A stretch of 32,500 nucleotides of DNA from Aeromonas diversa CDC 2478-85. Its GTDB lineage: Bacteria; Pseudomonadota; Gammaproteobacteria; Enterobacterales; Aeromonadaceae. The stretch's first letter is position 1; each line of letters starts with the position of its first letter. Of this stretch, positions 9,201 to 17,848 are shown piece by piece. The stretch covers positions 344,802 to 377,301 of the forward strand of contig NZ_CDCE01000037.1 of the NCBI RefSeq assembly GCF_000819805.1, in the 5' to 3' direction. The position numbers and the translations under genes were made by a program. The notes below the pieces were generated by a model. That model searched no databases. It worked only from the letters and a program-made list of their open reading frames with translations, and was not told the origin of the DNA.

Positions 9201-10102
9201 AGGTGCAGGAGACCCTCTCCAAGGTGGCGGACGACGACATCGAGCAGTCGGGTCTGACCCTGTGGAGCTTTGGCGAGCTGCCCAAGGAGTACAGCCAAAA
9301 GCGCAGCGGCTTCGAAGTGAAAGCCTATCCGGCGCTGGTGGATGAGAAGGACTCGGTGGCCATCACTCTGGTCGAGAGCCCGGTGGTACAACAGCAATTG
9401 ATGTGGGCCGGCCAGCGCCGCCTCATCCTCCTGAACGTGCCGTCTCCTATCAAATACTTGCAGGAGAAGCTCCCCAACAAGGCCAAGCTGGGGCTCTACT
9501 TCAACCCGTTTGGCAAGGTGAGCGATCTTATCGATGACTGCATCGCCTGTGGCTGCGACAAGCTTATCGAGCAGCACGGCGGCGTGGCCTGGGACGCCGA
9601 GGGGTTCGAGGCGCTCAAGGAGTTTGTGCGCGCCGAGCTGAACGATGTGGTGGTGGAGGTCGCCAGCCAGGTCGAGGCGGTGCTGACCCTGGCCCACGAC
9701 ATCAGAAAACGGCTCAAGGGCAAGATGCAGCTCGACACCGCCTTTGCCATGTCTGACGTGCAGGCCCAGTTGGAGCGGATGATCCACAAGGGGTTCGTCA
9801 GCGAGACCGGTTGGAAGCGGTTGCCCGATCTGCTTCGTTACCTGCGCGCCATCGAGCGCCGGCTCGAGAAGTTGGCGGTCGATGCCAACCGGGATCGGGT
9901 CTACATGCTCAAGGTGCAGAGTGTCGAGCAGGCCTATCAGGCCCTGCTGGCCAAGGTGCCCAAGGGGCAGCCCATGGCCCCCGAGGTGGTCGAGATCCGT
10001 TGGATGATCGAGGAGCTGCGCGTCTCCTTCTTCGCCCAGAATCTCGGCACCCCCTATCCGGTCTCGGACAAGCGGGTATTGAATGCCATTGAGGCATGCT
10101 AA
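6218..10102 (+). CDS. hrpA: ATP-dependent RNA helicase HrpA
   Basis: DEAH-box RNA helicase. In E. coli, HrpA acts on translation, rescuing stalled ribosomes and processing some mRNAs. The 1294 residues match the E. coli protein (about 1300) along the whole length. Walker A is GETGSGKT (95-102), the DEAH motif is at 192-195, motif III is SAT in IITSATIDPERFSRHF, and motif VI is in QRKGRCGRV. The helicase-associated, OB-fold and long C-terminal DUF3418 regions follow. The start is TTG at 6218, with AGGA 9 nt upstream; alignment to E. coli begins only a few residues in, which supports it over the ATG at 6263. The gene stands between a terminator and the LysM protein gene, which may be read through from it. 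Confidence 0.96.
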   Translation: MSLTLPALRARLAHCMNLDARQLGKRLHGVAKVPAAKQEAVLATIDADLRQAEERLARRQAGVPAVTYPENLPVSQKADEIAAAIRDHQVVIIAGETGSGKTTQIPKICLSLGRGVKGYIGHTQPRRLAARTVAARIAEEMQSELGQYVGYKVRFTDQVSEQTHIKLMTDGILLAEIQHDRLLTQYDTIIIDEAHERSLNIDFILGYLKELLPRRPDLKVIITSATIDPERFSRHFGKAPIIEVSGRTYPVEVRYRPLTDGADDRDELQGIFDAVEELSHEGLGDILIFMNGEREIRDTADGLRKLNLRDTEVLPLYARLSNAEQNKVFQPHAGRRIVLATNVAETSLTVPGIRYVIDPGTARISRYSWRTKVQRLPIEPVSQASANQRKGRCGRVADGICIRLYSEADFNGRPAFTDPEILRTNLASVILQMLSLGLGDMEAFPFVEPPESRHIKDGLSLLKELGAVQERHGRDGREALSLTETGRQLARIPLDPRLAKMVITGAATGCLKEMMVITSALSIQDPRERPMEKKQAADEQHRRFDDKDSDFLAFLNLWNYLQEQQEALSSNAFRRQCQKEFLSYLRVREWQDIHFQLRQTVKELGFKNNSEQGDYKSVHCAILTGLLSHIGNKDLEKSEFLGARNARFHLFPASGLFKKPPKWVMAAELVETSRLYARINARIEPEWVEPLAGHLIKLHHSEPHWSKKQGAVMASEKVTLFGLTLVAERPINYSRIDPALCRELFIRHALVEGDFETRHRFFGENRKLLAEVEALEHKSRRRDILVDDEDLFRFYEARIPEEVVSARHFDKWWKEAQKRDPEQLNFEREMLMKGDAAHVSELDYPNTWHQGRLKLKLSYQFEPGEAADGVTLHIPLPLLNQVEPVGFEWQIPGLRQELLVALIKSLPKPVRKNFVPAPNYAEALMASISPEQGPLLDAMERHLKRMTGVSVDREAWDWSGVPDHLKLTFRVVDERQRKVAESKDLLALKESLRGKVQETLSKVADDDIEQSGLTLWSFGELPKEYSQKRSGFEVKAYPALVDEKDSVAITLVESPVVQQQLMWAGQRRLILLNVPSPIKYLQEKLPNKAKLGLYFNPFGKVSDLIDDCIACGCDKLIEQHGGVAWDAEGFEALKEFVRAELNDVVVEVASQVEAVLTLAHDIRKRLKGKMQLDTAFAMSDVQAQLERMIHKGFVSETGWKRLPDLLRYLRAIERRLEKLAVDANRDRVYMLKVQSVEQAYQALLAKVPKGQPMAPEVVEIRWMIEELRVSFFAQNLGTPYPVSDKRVLNAIEAC

Positions 10103-10144
10103 GCTCAACCGGTTGATAACAAAGCTATAAATGGAGGCAAGGGA

Positions 10145-10876
10145 ATGCTGTTAGGCTGGCTTGCATTGGTCTCGGTGAATGTGAGCGGCTATATGCCGCT
10201 GGCAGAGCAGACCTGGGTTGCGCTCGATCCCGCCTGGTACCCGACCTCGCGCCCCTTGCCCCCGATCTTTGCCGCCTGGCATGGCAACCAGTTTCCTGTA
10301 CTGGAGACGGAGCAGCGTCATGGCCGTTGGCAGCTGCTCTTCCCGGCTCGCCTCAAGCCCCCCTTCGCCCTGTTCGAGGGGAGTCCACAACTCTCCCGTG
10401 TCTATCAGATGCGCCTTCGTCGCATCGAAGAGATGGCCTATGGGATTACGGTCAGGCCAGGGGTGACCACACCGCATGCCGAGCTGCGCGAGGCCTTGCC
10501 AATCGAGCGGGTGCCGTTTGTCCTGGAGTGGGCAGGGTGGCAGGAGCCTTGGCACCCTCAGCGCCTTACTGCACAGACACCGACTCAGGTGGCCAGTACG
10601 ACAGTAGGCTCAACGGCGCTGCCTGCGGGGGTCTGCCATCGGGTGGGGGAAGGGGAGACCCTCTGGCGCATCGCCGATGGCCTGGCCCGCGAGCAAGGGG
10701 GAGATACCTACACCCTGGTGTTGGCACTGCATGCGCAGAACCTCGCCAGTCTGGGACCGCGCGGCCAACTGCGTCCGGGCAGTGAGCTGCGCTGCCCGGG
10801 GCCGCAGCATCTGCAACGTTATCAAGCCATGACGGCCGCCCAGCGCCAGGCGGCGGTGATTGCCCTGCCGCGTTGA
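10145..10876 (+). CDS. FimV-like LysM-domain protein (hypothetical)
   Basis: Uncharacterised 243-residue protein. The N-terminus has a short hydrophobic segment (about 2-16) that could act as a signal peptide or anchor. Residues 40-140 contain no family I recognise. Residues 163-218 resemble the LysM module found in FimV/HubP/TspA proteins, with V-x-GEGETLWRIADGLA, a long insertion, LHAQNL and LRPGSELRCP, so peptidoglycan binding in the periplasm is likely. Full FimV proteins are far longer and carry cytoplasmic TPR regions, so this is a stand-alone relative. GGAGG at 10133-10137 lies 7 nt before the ATG. It starts 42 nt after hrpA on the same strand, and rplY follows with its own probable promoter. 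Confidence 0.75.
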   Translation: MLLGWLALVSVNVSGYMPLAEQTWVALDPAWYPTSRPLPPIFAAWHGNQFPVLETEQRHGRWQLLFPARLKPPFALFEGSPQLSRVYQMRLRRIEEMAYGITVRPGVTTPHAELREALPIERVPFVLEWAGWQEPWHPQRLTAQTPTQVASTTVGSTALPAGVCHRVGEGETLWRIADGLAREQGGDTYTLVLALHAQNLASLGPRGQLRPGSELRCPGPQHLQRYQAMTAAQRQAAVIALPR

Positions 10877-10932
10877 AGCCGCTTGCCTGGCAGGGTGCCC
10901 CATGCTAGTATTCGCGCTCGTTTTGCGAGGTG

Positions 10933-10961
10933 TTGACCGGTCGCAGTCATCACCATTTATT
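10933..10961 (+). promoter_or_regulatory. Candidate sigma-70 promoter of rplY
   Basis: TTGACC (10933-10938) and TTTATT (10956-10961) are separated by 17 nt, placing the start site about 15 nt upstream of the rplY ATG. The -10 element matches consensus at four of six positions, so this is tentative. Confidence 0.4.
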
Positions 10962-10983
10962 CATCCAGATAAGAGATATTACT

Positions 10984-11271
10984 ATGTCTTTCGTATACCA
11001 AGCTGAAGTCCGTACTGACATGGGGAAAGGTGCGAGCCGCCGCCTGCGTCATGCTGACCTGGTTCCGGCCATCATCTACGGTGCCGCTAAAGAAGCCGTT
11101 TCCGTTACCCTGGACCACAAAAAGCTGATCATCGACCAAGAGAAGCCGGAGTTCTACAGCGATGTGCTGACCCTGGTTATCAACGGCGAAGAAGTAAAGG
11201 TTAAGGTCAAGGACATCCAGCGTCACCCGGTTAAGCCGAAGCTGGTTCACCTGGACTTCGTTCGCGCCTAA
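10984..11271 (+). CDS. rplY: 50S ribosomal protein L25
   Basis: Ribosomal protein that binds 5S rRNA in the large subunit. It has 95 residues against 94 in E. coli, matching from end to end: the [10 protein letters not shown] segment, PAIIYG, the central [20 protein letters not shown] strands and the closing [12 protein letters not shown]. It is the short L25 form without the CTC C-terminal extension. The ATG at 10984 gives the E. coli-like N-terminus; the frame is open further upstream (to 10930), but that extension looks like untranslated leader. A strong terminator follows 16 nt after the stop codon, so it is probably a single-gene transcript, or the last gene of a read-through from hrpA. 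Confidence 0.97.
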   Translation: MSFVYQAEVRTDMGKGASRRLRHADLVPAIIYGAAKEAVSVTLDHKKLIIDQEKPEFYSDVLTLVINGEEVKVKVKDIQRHPVKPKLVHLDFVRA

Positions 11272-11287
11272 TCGCCGACGACCTCCT

Positions 11288-11315
11288 AAAAAGGCCACCT
11301 CAGGGTGGCCTTTTT
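11288..11315 (+). terminator. Rho-independent terminator of rplY
   Basis: GGCCACC (11293-11299) pairs with GGTGGCC (11304-11310) around a TCAG loop, flanked by A5 on the left and T5 on the right. The A/T flanks make it usable from both directions. Confidence 0.92.
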
Positions 11316-11360
11316 GCATTGGCGCGTCAGACCAATCGGGTCAGACGCGTGCAACAAGCA

Positions 11361-11380
11361 GAGCCGCCCTTGGGCGGCTC
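11361..11380 (-). terminator. Candidate terminator of selD-selU-gloC
   Basis: GAGCCGCCC (11361-11369) and GGGCGGCTC (11372-11380) form a GC-rich hairpin immediately beyond the gloC stop codon on the reverse strand. Only a broken T-rich tail (CTTGTTG) follows, so efficiency is uncertain; the bidirectional rplY hairpin behind it could back it up. Confidence 0.45.
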
Positions 11381-11384
11381 TCTG

Positions 11385-12029
11385 TTACCAGATAGGTTGG
11401 GTCAGGTAGGGGTTGCTGACCCGCTCACGCCCTAGGGTAGAGCTGGGACCGTGGCCCGGGATGAAGACCACCTCGTCACCGAGGGGCAACAGGGTCTCGT
11501 TGATGGAGCGGATCAGGGTGGCGTGATCGCCCTTGGGGAAGTCGGTGCGACCAATGCTCCCGGCAAAGAGCACGTCGCCGACCCAGGCGACCTGCAGCTC
11601 CCGTGAGAGCAGTACCACGTGACCTGGGGTGTGACCCGGGCAGTGATAGACCTCGAGGCGCTGCTGGCCCAGGGTGAGCTGGTCCCCCGCGGCGAGCCAG
11701 CGGTCGGGGGCGAAGGCCGGCGTAGGGGGGAAGCCGAACATCTGGGACTGCTTGGGCAGCATCTCGAGCCAGAAGGCATCATCCCGATGGGGGCCGAGGA
11801 TGAGGCAGCCCAGCTCGCGGCGCAGGGCCTCGGCGGCGCCCACATGATCGAGATGGCCGTGGGTCAAGATGATGTGGCGCAGGGTCAGGCCGTGGCGGCT
11901 CAGGGCCTCTTTGAGTTTCTCGGGCTCACCACCCGGATCGATCAGCGCCGCCTCATGGGTCTCGTCACACCAGATGAGAGAGCAGTTTTGGGCAAAGGGG
12001 GTGACCGGGATCACCTCGAACTTCAGCAT
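11385..12029 (-). CDS. gloC: Metallo-beta-lactamase-fold hydrolase GloC (YcbL type)
   Basis: Type II glyoxalase-like hydrolase that splits S-D-lactoylglutathione to D-lactate and glutathione, the last step of methylglyoxal detoxification. The 214-residue protein matches E. coli YcbL/GloC (215) over its length. It shows THGHLDH (56-62; the HxHxDH two-metal site), HCPGHTPGHVV, the bridging aspartate in WVGDVLFAG, and the late histidine in FIPGHGP. It lacks the extra C-terminal substrate-binding domain of GloB, as expected for this short subtype. AGGAG stands 6 nt before the ATG. It is the third gene of the selD-selU-gloC run, with an 11-nt gap after selU. I see no functional link with selenium; shared transcription may be the only connection. 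Confidence 0.92.
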   Translation of the reverse strand: MLKFEVIPVTPFAQNCSLIWCDETHEAALIDPGGEPEKLKEALSRHGLTLRHIILTHGHLDHVGAAEALRRELGCLILGPHRDDAFWLEMLPKQSQMFGFPPTPAFAPDRWLAAGDQLTLGQQRLEVYHCPGHTPGHVVLLSRELQVAWVGDVLFAGSIGRTDFPKGDHATLIRSINETLLPLGDEVVFIPGHGPSSTLGRERVSNPYLTQPIW

Positions 12030-12040
12030 GGGATCTCCTG

Positions 12041-13150
12041 TCAGCAGGCCGGTTTGGCCAGTTGGTTGAGGTAGGCGAGGCAGGCTGCCCGCTCACCGCG
12101 AAAGACGATGCGCTCCTGTTTCTTCTCCAACTGGTAGAGGTACATGGGATCGTAATAGCGCTCCAGCAGCAGGCCGATCCAGGCCAGATGCGCCTCGCTT
12201 CGGCCACTGCGTGCCTGCTCTTCGAGGGCGCCGCGCATCAGGCTGTCGAGCTCGCGCCAGCCCATATCCCCAAGGCGCTTCTTAAGGCGCGCTAGGCTGT
12301 CTTGCAGCGCCTCGCAAAAGAGCGACCAGCCCGCCTCGTCCCCATGGTGTGCCCGGTAGCGCTCGGCCAGATCGACCACATAGTCCTGGCGGATCTGCTC
12401 GGCCCGCTCCTCGCGGGAGACCTCGACCACCACCACGGGTGCCATACCCATGCGCTCGAACAGGGGGAGCGGGATGGCACAGCGCCCGATCAGATGGCTC
12501 TCGTCTTCCACCGCGAAATGGTGCTCGCCCTGCTGGCGCCGCTTGAGGATCTCAATAGCCAGGGTGTTCTCGAAGCCGATGGGAGAGGGCTGTCCCTCGG
12601 GCAGACGGCCAAACGAGGAGCCGCGATGGTGAGCGTGTCCCTCGAGATCGATGGCACAGCTGACCCGGTTGAGCAGATGAGTCTTCCCCGAGCCCGTCAT
12701 GCCGGTGAGCACGGTCCAGTTATCCTCGCGCGCACTCTGCTCGACGGTCTGGATCAGCAGCTGACGCAGTGCCTTGTAGCCCCCCGCAACCCGGGGACGC
12801 TCCAAGCCCGCCTCGGCCAGCCACTGCTGCACCGTCTGGGAGCGCAGGCCTCCGCGAAAGCAGTAGAGCACGGCGTTGGGATGAGCGGCGATATGGGTCT
12901 GCCAGGCGGCCATGCGTTCGGCCTTCACCTCACCACACACCAGGGAGTGGCCCAGTGCGATGGCCGCAGCCTGGCCATGCTGTTTGAAGCAGGTGCCCAC
13001 CTGGGCCCGCTCCTCGTTGGTCATCAGAGGCAGGTTGACGGCGTGGGGAAAGGCCCCTTCCTGAAACTCGATGGGGGCACGCAGATCGATAAGGGGCACA
13101 TCCTCGAGAAACAGGGCGGCCAGGTCGGTCACGAGTTCGTTATGCGCCAC
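12041..13150 (-). CDS. selU: tRNA 2-selenouridine synthase
   Basis: Also called MnmH/YbbB. It converts 2-thiouridine at the wobble position (U34) of tRNA-Lys, -Glu and -Gln to 2-selenouridine through a geranylated intermediate, using selenophosphate. The 369 residues contain an N-terminal rhodanese domain with the active cysteine C97 in YCFRGG (same number as in E. coli), then a P-loop domain with GMTGSGKT (150-157). The start codon is GTG at 13150, which overlaps the last 11 nt of selD, so translation is probably coupled. Its selenium donor is the product of the adjacent selD, which makes the pair self-consistent and indicates that this organism selenates tRNA. Confidence 0.95.
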   Translation of the reverse strand: MAHNELVTDLAALFLEDVPLIDLRAPIEFQEGAFPHAVNLPLMTNEERAQVGTCFKQHGQAAAIALGHSLVCGEVKAERMAAWQTHIAAHPNAVLYCFRGGLRSQTVQQWLAEAGLERPRVAGGYKALRQLLIQTVEQSAREDNWTVLTGMTGSGKTHLLNRVSCAIDLEGHAHHRGSSFGRLPEGQPSPIGFENTLAIEILKRRQQGEHHFAVEDESHLIGRCAIPLPLFERMGMAPVVVVEVSREERAEQIRQDYVVDLAERYRAHHGDEAGWSLFCEALQDSLARLKKRLGDMGWRELDSLMRGALEEQARSGRSEAHLAWIGLLLERYYDPMYLYQLEKKQERIVFRGERAACLAYLNQLAKPAC

Positions 13151-14180
13151 GATTGACCTCGACCCACTGGCTCTGTCGCTCCTTGAGGTGACCGATGGGG
13201 TACAGGCTGAGGCCGGCCTCGGCGGCGATGGCCATCAGCTCGGCCTCGCTGTCGCTGTCCACGGCGACCAGCAGACCACCACTGGTCTGGGGATCGCAGA
13301 GAATGTTGCGAGTCCGCTCATCCAGGGCCGGCAGCTTGTGACCATAGGAGTCGTGGTTGCGTAGCGTGCCGCCCGGCACACACCCTTCGGCGAGATAGTG
13401 ATCCACCTCGGGCAGCAGGGGGAGGGCGTCGAAGTCGAGCACGGCGGTCAGACCGGCCCCTTCACACATCTCGAGCAGATGGCCGGCCAGACCAAAGCCG
13501 GTGACGTCGGTCATGGCGTGGACCCCCGGCAGGGCGGCGAAGCGCTCACCCAGGGTGTTGAGGGTGCACATGGCCTGCGGGGCGAGGTGTTCGTGCTCGG
13601 CCTTGAGCTTGCCCTTCTTCTGGGCCGTGGTGAGGATGCCGATGCCGAGGGGCTTGGTCAGGTAGAGGCGATCGCCACTGCGACCCGTGTCATTTTGCTT
13701 GAGGCGCTCGAGGGGAACAATGCCGGTGACCGCGAGGCCGAAGATGGGCTCGGGGGCATCGATGCTGTGGCCCCCCGCCAGCGAAATGCCGGCGTCATGG
13801 CAGGCCTGGCGACCACCGTCGACCACCTGCTGGGCTATCTCTGGGGCGAGCAGATTGACCGGCCAGCCCAGGATAGCGATGGCGACGATGGGTTTACCCC
13901 CCATGGCGTAGATATCGCTGATGGCGTTGGTTGCGGCGATACGGCCGAAGGTGAACGGATCGTCGACGATGGGCATGAAGAAGTCGGTGGTGGAGACGAT
14001 GCCCTGGCCGTTGCCGATATCGACGACGGCGGCGTCATCCTTGCTGCTGTTGCCAACGACGAGGTGGGGATCGTTAAAGCCGGGAATGTTGCTCTTGAGA
14101 ATGGTGTCGAGCACCTTGGGAGAAATTTTGCAACCACAGCCGGCACCGTGGCTGTATTGGGTCAGGCGAACGGAAGACAT
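13140..14180 (-). CDS. selD: Selenide, water dikinase (selenophosphate synthase)
   Basis: Makes selenophosphate from selenide and ATP, the selenium donor for selenouridine and selenocysteine. The 346-residue protein matches E. coli SelD (347). The glycine-rich N-terminus HGAGCGCK holds C15 and K18, equivalent to E. coli C17 and K20. Nucleotide/metal motifs include [24 protein letters not shown] and [10 protein letters not shown]. The active residue is ordinary cysteine (TGT), not in-frame TGA. The ATG at 14180 was chosen by alignment and by GAGG five nt upstream; the frame stays open further back to 14468, but that is leader. A small GC-rich hairpin (14198-14212) lies in the leader. The gene heads selD-selU-gloC. 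Confidence 0.95.
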   Translation of the reverse strand: MSSVRLTQYSHGAGCGCKISPKVLDTILKSNIPGFNDPHLVVGNSSKDDAAVVDIGNGQGIVSTTDFFMPIVDDPFTFGRIAATNAISDIYAMGGKPIVAIAILGWPVNLLAPEIAQQVVDGGRQACHDAGISLAGGHSIDAPEPIFGLAVTGIVPLERLKQNDTGRSGDRLYLTKPLGIGILTTAQKKGKLKAEHEHLAPQAMCTLNTLGERFAALPGVHAMTDVTGFGLAGHLLEMCEGAGLTAVLDFDALPLLPEVDHYLAEGCVPGGTLRNHDSYGHKLPALDERTRNILCDPQTSGGLLVAVDSDSEAELMAIAAEAGLSLYPIGHLKERQSQWVEVNRGA

Positions 14181-14473
14181 GTTGACCTCGCAAAGGGGCG
14201 GCCAAGGGCCGCAAATTCGGCGTGGCGTGCAGGAAGGAGCTGATGCCCTTCGGCCACAGGACGGCGCATTATGCCACACAATGGCCGCGCCTCGAATCGG
14301 CGGCTTGAAAATCCACGACTTGGTTTGGTGCAGATCAAGTTTGCGACGCGGTGTGAGCACTGGCCGAGCCGCGGCTGGGTCAAGAGGGCGTGTTCGTCCC
14401 GGATATCCAGGGCGGCGTGCCCGCTGACCCGTTGGCTTAACAACGCAAGGCATGGCTTTACAAAACAAAATTG
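14181..14473. other. Divergent intergenic region between selD and the dinI-like gene
   Basis: It holds the selD leader with a GCGGCC/GGCCGC hairpin (14198-14212), the selD promoter candidate at 14268-14296, and the AT-rich approach to the LexA box. Open frames through it on both strands have no ribosome sites and no recognisable product. Confidence 0.5.
14268..14296 (-). promoter_or_regulatory. Candidate selD promoter with extended -10
   Basis: On the reverse strand TGGCATAAT (hexamer at 14273-14268) gives an extended -10. The -35 region TTCGAG (14296-14291), 17 nt upstream, is poor, which is tolerable with an extended -10. The start site would fall about 80 nt before selD. Confidence 0.4.
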
Positions 14474-14489
14474 CTGTATAAAAATACAG
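14474..14489 (+). promoter_or_regulatory. LexA (SOS) box upstream of the dinI-like gene
   Basis: CTGTATAAAAATACAG matches the gammaproteobacterial LexA consensus CTG-N10-CAG, with the favoured TATA/TA-rich centre. It overlaps the -10 region (TATAAA at 14477-14482) expected for the downstream gene, 33 nt before the chosen start codon, so LexA should block initiation until DNA damage. Confidence 0.88.
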
Positions 14490-14521
14490 GTGTTTAGTGA
14501 GGCGTTATGAGGCGCGCAAGG

Positions 14522-14764
14522 ATGAAAGTAGAGATCATTATCGACCGTAAGCACCAGATCACCCAGGAGGTGATGGATGCCCTCTATCAGGCACTGCAAC
14601 GCCGGCTGGAGGAGCGCTATCCGGATATTCAGGTCCGGGTTGCTCATGGCAGTGCCATGGCCATGAATATCACCCGGGCCAGTAAAGAGCAGAAAGAGGA
14701 CCTCGAGGCGCTGGTCCAGTCGGTGTGGGAAGAGGCCGACAGCTGGATGCCGGAGGTAGCCTAG
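14522..14764 (+). CDS. DinI-like SOS modulator
   Basis: Small DinI-family protein of 80 residues. E. coli DinI is SOS-induced and stabilises or modulates RecA filaments, affecting UmuD and LexA cleavage. The sequence shows the DinI pattern: MKVEIII opening strand, a helix with ALYQALQRRLEERYP, the VRVAHGSAMAMNIT strand, and the acidic C-terminal helix EDLEALVQSVWEEADSWM, which in DinI mimics DNA when binding RecA. The start at 14522 aligns with E. coli DinI and has TGAGG 9 nt upstream. An ATG at 14507, with GAGG 4 nt upstream, would add five basic residues and cannot be excluded. The LexA box upstream strongly supports the assignment. Neighbours are unrelated. Confidence 0.87.
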   Translation: MKVEIIIDRKHQITQEVMDALYQALQRRLEERYPDIQVRVAHGSAMAMNITRASKEQKEDLEALVQSVWEEADSWMPEVA

Positions 14765-14771
14765 TCACAGG

Positions 14772-14843
14772 GCGAGCCTGCCGCACAAGACTGGCTCGCT
14801 GCCCGGGCCGGCGCATCCTGACGCAGCATAGGGGGCGCCGGCC
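14772..14843. terminator. Two GC-rich inverted repeats between convergent dinI-like and sdaA genes
   Basis: GCGAGCC (14772-14778) pairs with GGCTCGC (14793-14799), and GGCCGGCGC (14806-14814) pairs with GCGCCGGCC (14835-14843). Their place between convergent stop codons suggests termination, but neither has a T-run and the loops are large (14 and 20 nt). Confidence 0.35.
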
Positions 14844-14847
14844 TGAC

Positions 14848-16230
14848 TCAACACTCTGTGATATTGACCGCGAGGCCCCCCCGGGCCGTCTCCTTATACT
14901 TGGTCTTCATGTCGAGCCCGGTTTCGCGCATCGTCTTGATCACCTTGTCCAGCGATACCTTGTGCTCCCCTGTGCCGCGCAAGGCCAACTTGGCGGCATT
15001 GATCGCCTTGACCGCCCCCATGGCGTTACGTTCGATACAGGGCACCTGCACCTGTCCGCCTACCGGATCGCAGGTGAGGCCCAGATTGTGCTCCATGCCG
15101 ATCTCGGCGGCGTTTTCCACGTTATCCGGGCTACCGCCCAGCAGCTCGGCCAGGGCGCCGGCCGCCATGGAGCAGGCGACGCCCACCTCTCCCTGACATC
15201 CCACCTCGGCCCCCGAGAGGGAGGCATTCTTCTTGTAAAGGATGCCGATGGCGGCGGCGGTGAGAAAGAAGCGCACCAGGTGATCGTCATCGACCGTATG
15301 CACGAAGCGATCGTAGTAGTGCAGCACAGCAGGAATGATGCCGGAGGCGCCGTTCGTCGGGGCCGTCACCACCCGCCCGCCGGCGGCATTCTCCTCGTTG
15401 ACGGCCAGGGCAAAGAGATCCACCCACTCCATCACCATGAGAGGGTCTTTGTTAAATCCCGCCTCGCTGGTGAGCTGGCGAAACAGGATGGGCGCCCGGC
15501 GCTTGACCTTGAGGCCGCCGGGCAGGATCCCTTCACTCTTGCAGCCCCGGATCACGCAGGCGCGCATGGTCTCCCAGATCCGGCGCAGCCCGGCTTTTAT
15601 CTGCTCTTCACTGCGATACACCTTCTCGTTGGCGAGCATCACGGCAGCGATGGAGAGACCGCTCTCCTTGCAATGGGCCAGCAGCTCGGCACCGCTGTCA
15701 AAGGGGTAGGGAAGGGGGCGAGCGCTCTCCTCTTCTCTGGCCTGTGCCTGCGCCGAGGCAAAGCGGCTCTCTTCGATGATAAAACCGCCCCCGATGGAGT
15801 AGTAGGTCTGCTCACACAGCAGAGCATCGCCGGAAAAGGCCCTGAGGGTCATGCCATTGGCATGCAGGGGCAGGCTCTTGCGCCGGTTAAAGAGGATGGC
15901 TCCCTGGCGCGGGAAGCGGCTGGGCTGGACGCCGCCCAGCAGCAGGGTCTGATTGTGCTCAACCGCGGTGAGAAAGGCGGGGATGGTATCGATATCGACC
16001 GTGTCGGGCTCAAAGCCCGCCAGCCCGAGGATGATCGCCTTGCCGGTGCCGTGTCCCTTGCCGGTCTGGCCGAGGGAGCCATAACACTCGGTCTCGACTC
16101 GATCGATATCTTTCAGGAGCCCTTGCTGCTCGAGATGCCGGATAAAGCTGTGGGCGGCACGCATGGGCCCGACGGTGTGGGAAGAGGAGGGGCCGATACC
16201 GATAGAGAAGAGGTCGAACACGCTGATCAT
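14848..16230 (-). CDS. sdaA: L-serine ammonia-lyase, iron-sulphur type
   Basis: Deaminates L-serine to pyruvate and ammonia using a [4Fe-4S] cluster; cytosolic. The 460-residue single-chain protein matches E. coli SdaA. It opens with [13 protein letters not shown], contains [19 protein letters not shown], and has cluster cysteines C345, C387 and C398. The last residue is C460; in the Legionella enzyme the C-terminal cysteine folds back as the fourth cluster ligand until serine displaces it, and the spacing here is the same. I chose the ATG at 16230 because it aligns with the family and GGAG lies 9 nt upstream; five extra codons are possible from 16245. It follows the serine transporter sdaC, so uptake and breakdown are paired. 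Confidence 0.95.
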   Translation of the reverse strand: MISVFDLFSIGIGPSSSHTVGPMRAAHSFIRHLEQQGLLKDIDRVETECYGSLGQTGKGHGTGKAIILGLAGFEPDTVDIDTIPAFLTAVEHNQTLLLGGVQPSRFPRQGAILFNRRKSLPLHANGMTLRAFSGDALLCEQTYYSIGGGFIIEESRFASAQAQAREEESARPLPYPFDSGAELLAHCKESGLSIAAVMLANEKVYRSEEQIKAGLRRIWETMRACVIRGCKSEGILPGGLKVKRRAPILFRQLTSEAGFNKDPLMVMEWVDLFALAVNEENAAGGRVVTAPTNGASGIIPAVLHYYDRFVHTVDDDHLVRFFLTAAAIGILYKKNASLSGAEVGCQGEVGVACSMAAGALAELLGGSPDNVENAAEIGMEHNLGLTCDPVGGQVQVPCIERNAMGAVKAINAAKLALRGTGEHKVSLDKVIKTMRETGLDMKTKYKETARGGLAVNITEC

Positions 16231-16325
16231 GGGCCGGAGCTCCATTATGAGTTTTGTCTAAATATTGTCACTTTTTTGGATGGCAGGGAAAGGTAATGGC
16301 GTGAGCCAGGGCCCAGAAATGAAAC

Positions 16326-16345
16326 GGGGCTGCAAAAGCAGCCCC
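16326..16345 (-). terminator. Hairpin between sdaC and sdaA
   Basis: GGGGCTGC and GCAGCCCC form a perfect 8-bp stem with a 4-nt loop, 21 nt beyond the sdaC stop codon. On the reverse strand GTTTCATTTC follows, an interrupted T-tract. It probably ends most sdaC transcripts, leaving partial read-through or a separate promoter for sdaA. Confidence 0.6.
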
Positions 16346-16366
16346 TTGAATCGACGGTGGGATCGA

Positions 16367-17665
16367 TCAGCCAACCAGTTGGAACAGGATGGCAGAGATG
16401 GCCACCATGCCCATGAAGGCAACGAAGACGTTGCTGATGGCGCCTTGGTACTTGGCCATGGCCGGTACCTTCTTGATGGCGTACATGGGCATGATGAAGA
16501 GGATGGTGGCGATGATGGGGCCACCCAGTGACTCGATCATGCCGAGGATGGAGGGGTTAGCCACGGCGGTGCCCCACAGGGTCAGGATGAAGAAGGCGAT
16601 GATGAACACCTCGAGCTTCTTCATGTCAGGCTGCTTGCCGCTGCTGCGCATCTGCTGAACGATGATCCCCTTGAGGCCTTCGCGGGCACCCAGGTAGTGG
16701 CCGAAGAAGGAGGAGACGATGGCGACAAACGCTACCAGCGGACCGAAGTAGGAGATGATCGGGCTGGCGTGTTGGTTGGCCAGATAAGAGAGCACGGCGA
16801 TGTTCTGGGCCTTGGCTTCGGCCAGCTGTGCCGGTGTCAGGCTCATGACGCAGGAGAAGACGAAGAACATGACGAAGCCGAGCAATACCATGCTGGTGCG
16901 CTTGAGGATTGCATCGGACTTGGCCACGGCGTTGTCACCGTGATCGCGGCGCTGGGCCAGGGCGAAGCTGGAGATGGCCGGGCTGTGGTTAAAGGCAAAC
17001 ACCAGCACAGGGATGGTCAGCCACAGGGTGGTGGCGAAATCCTTGGCACTCGGTACCTGAGCCAGAGCGGCGCCGGTCCAGTCCGGGATGAGATAGAGTG
17101 ACAGACCGGCCAGGATGGCGATGAGGGGATAGACCAGCAGCTCGGTGACCTTGAGCATCAGCTTCTCACCGGCCAGCATCACCGACATCATGCCCATGAT
17201 CAGCACGATGGAGAGGATCCAGCGCGGCGGCGCGGCCATCTGCAGCTGGTTGACCATGAAGCTCTCGACCGTGTTGGTGATACCGACACCGTAGATCAGC
17301 ACGATCGGGTAGATGGCGAAGAAGTAGAGCAGGGTGATGAGCTTGCCGGCGCCGGCGCCGAAGTGCTCTTCCACCACTTGCGTGATGTCGGCGTTCTTCT
17401 GCTTGGAGGACAGCACGAAGCGGGCCAGACCGCGGTGGGCGAAGTAGGTCATGGGACCGACCAGCAGCGCCATCACCACCAGCGGCCAGAAGCCGCCCAT
17501 GCCGGCATTGATAGGCAGGAACAGAATGCCGGCGCCGACGGCGGTACCGAACAGGCTGATAACCCAGGTTGTGTCTTGTTTCGTCCAACCGCAGGACGTG
17601 GCGGAGCTGATTCCTTGCTCCTGACGGCTAGCAATTCCTTGCGCGCTTGTGACGTTGTCAGACAT
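16367..17665 (-). CDS. sdaC: Serine/proton symporter SdaC
   Basis: Inner-membrane transporter of the hydroxy/aromatic amino acid permease family that brings in L-serine with protons. The 432 residues align with E. coli SdaC (429) throughout, with about eleven hydrophobic segments. Conserved stretches include [16 protein letters not shown] in the first helix, [36 protein letters not shown] and [17 protein letters not shown]. The N-terminal 25 residues are cytosolic and variable. It lies upstream of sdaA on the same strand, 136 nt apart with a hairpin between. About 180 nt of AT-rich sequence upstream (17666-17848) should hold its promoter; I saw no convincing -35/-10 pair or regulator site there. 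Confidence 0.95.
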   Translation of the reverse strand: MSDNVTSAQGIASRQEQGISSATSCGWTKQDTTWVISLFGTAVGAGILFLPINAGMGGFWPLVVMALLVGPMTYFAHRGLARFVLSSKQKNADITQVVEEHFGAGAGKLITLLYFFAIYPIVLIYGVGITNTVESFMVNQLQMAAPPRWILSIVLIMGMMSVMLAGEKLMLKVTELLVYPLIAILAGLSLYLIPDWTGAALAQVPSAKDFATTLWLTIPVLVFAFNHSPAISSFALAQRRDHGDNAVAKSDAILKRTSMVLLGFVMFFVFSCVMSLTPAQLAEAKAQNIAVLSYLANQHASPIISYFGPLVAFVAIVSSFFGHYLGAREGLKGIIVQQMRSSGKQPDMKKLEVFIIAFFILTLWGTAVANPSILGMIESLGGPIIATILFIMPMYAIKKVPAMAKYQGAISNVFVAFMGMVAISAILFQLVG

Positions 17666-17848
17666 GTAAACACCCCATGTGTGGTTCTTATGATGTGGCG
17701 CAAGGATACAGGCTTTGTAGTGAAAAATGTTGATCAGATTCCACTTTTAACGGTGTTTATATGAGTAAATGTATAAAATCGTGATCTTATCGATAATTTT
17801 TAAACTTTTTTGAAAAGGTTTAAACGTAAATTGAATGTTAATCGGCCC

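Noticed and set aside
14162..14647. 161-codon reverse frame across the selD-dinI intergenic region
   Set aside because: It overlaps the start of selD, the LexA box and the dinI-like gene, and has no ribosome site or domain.
14725..16296. Forward open frame of 523 codons opposite sdaA
   Set aside because: Antisense to sdaA, whose iron-sulphur cysteines and full-length match are certain; the translation has no family features.
17666..17848. Possible CRP or FNR site upstream of sdaC
   Set aside because: GTGATC and TTGATC half-sites are present, but no second half at the right spacing, so no operator is called.
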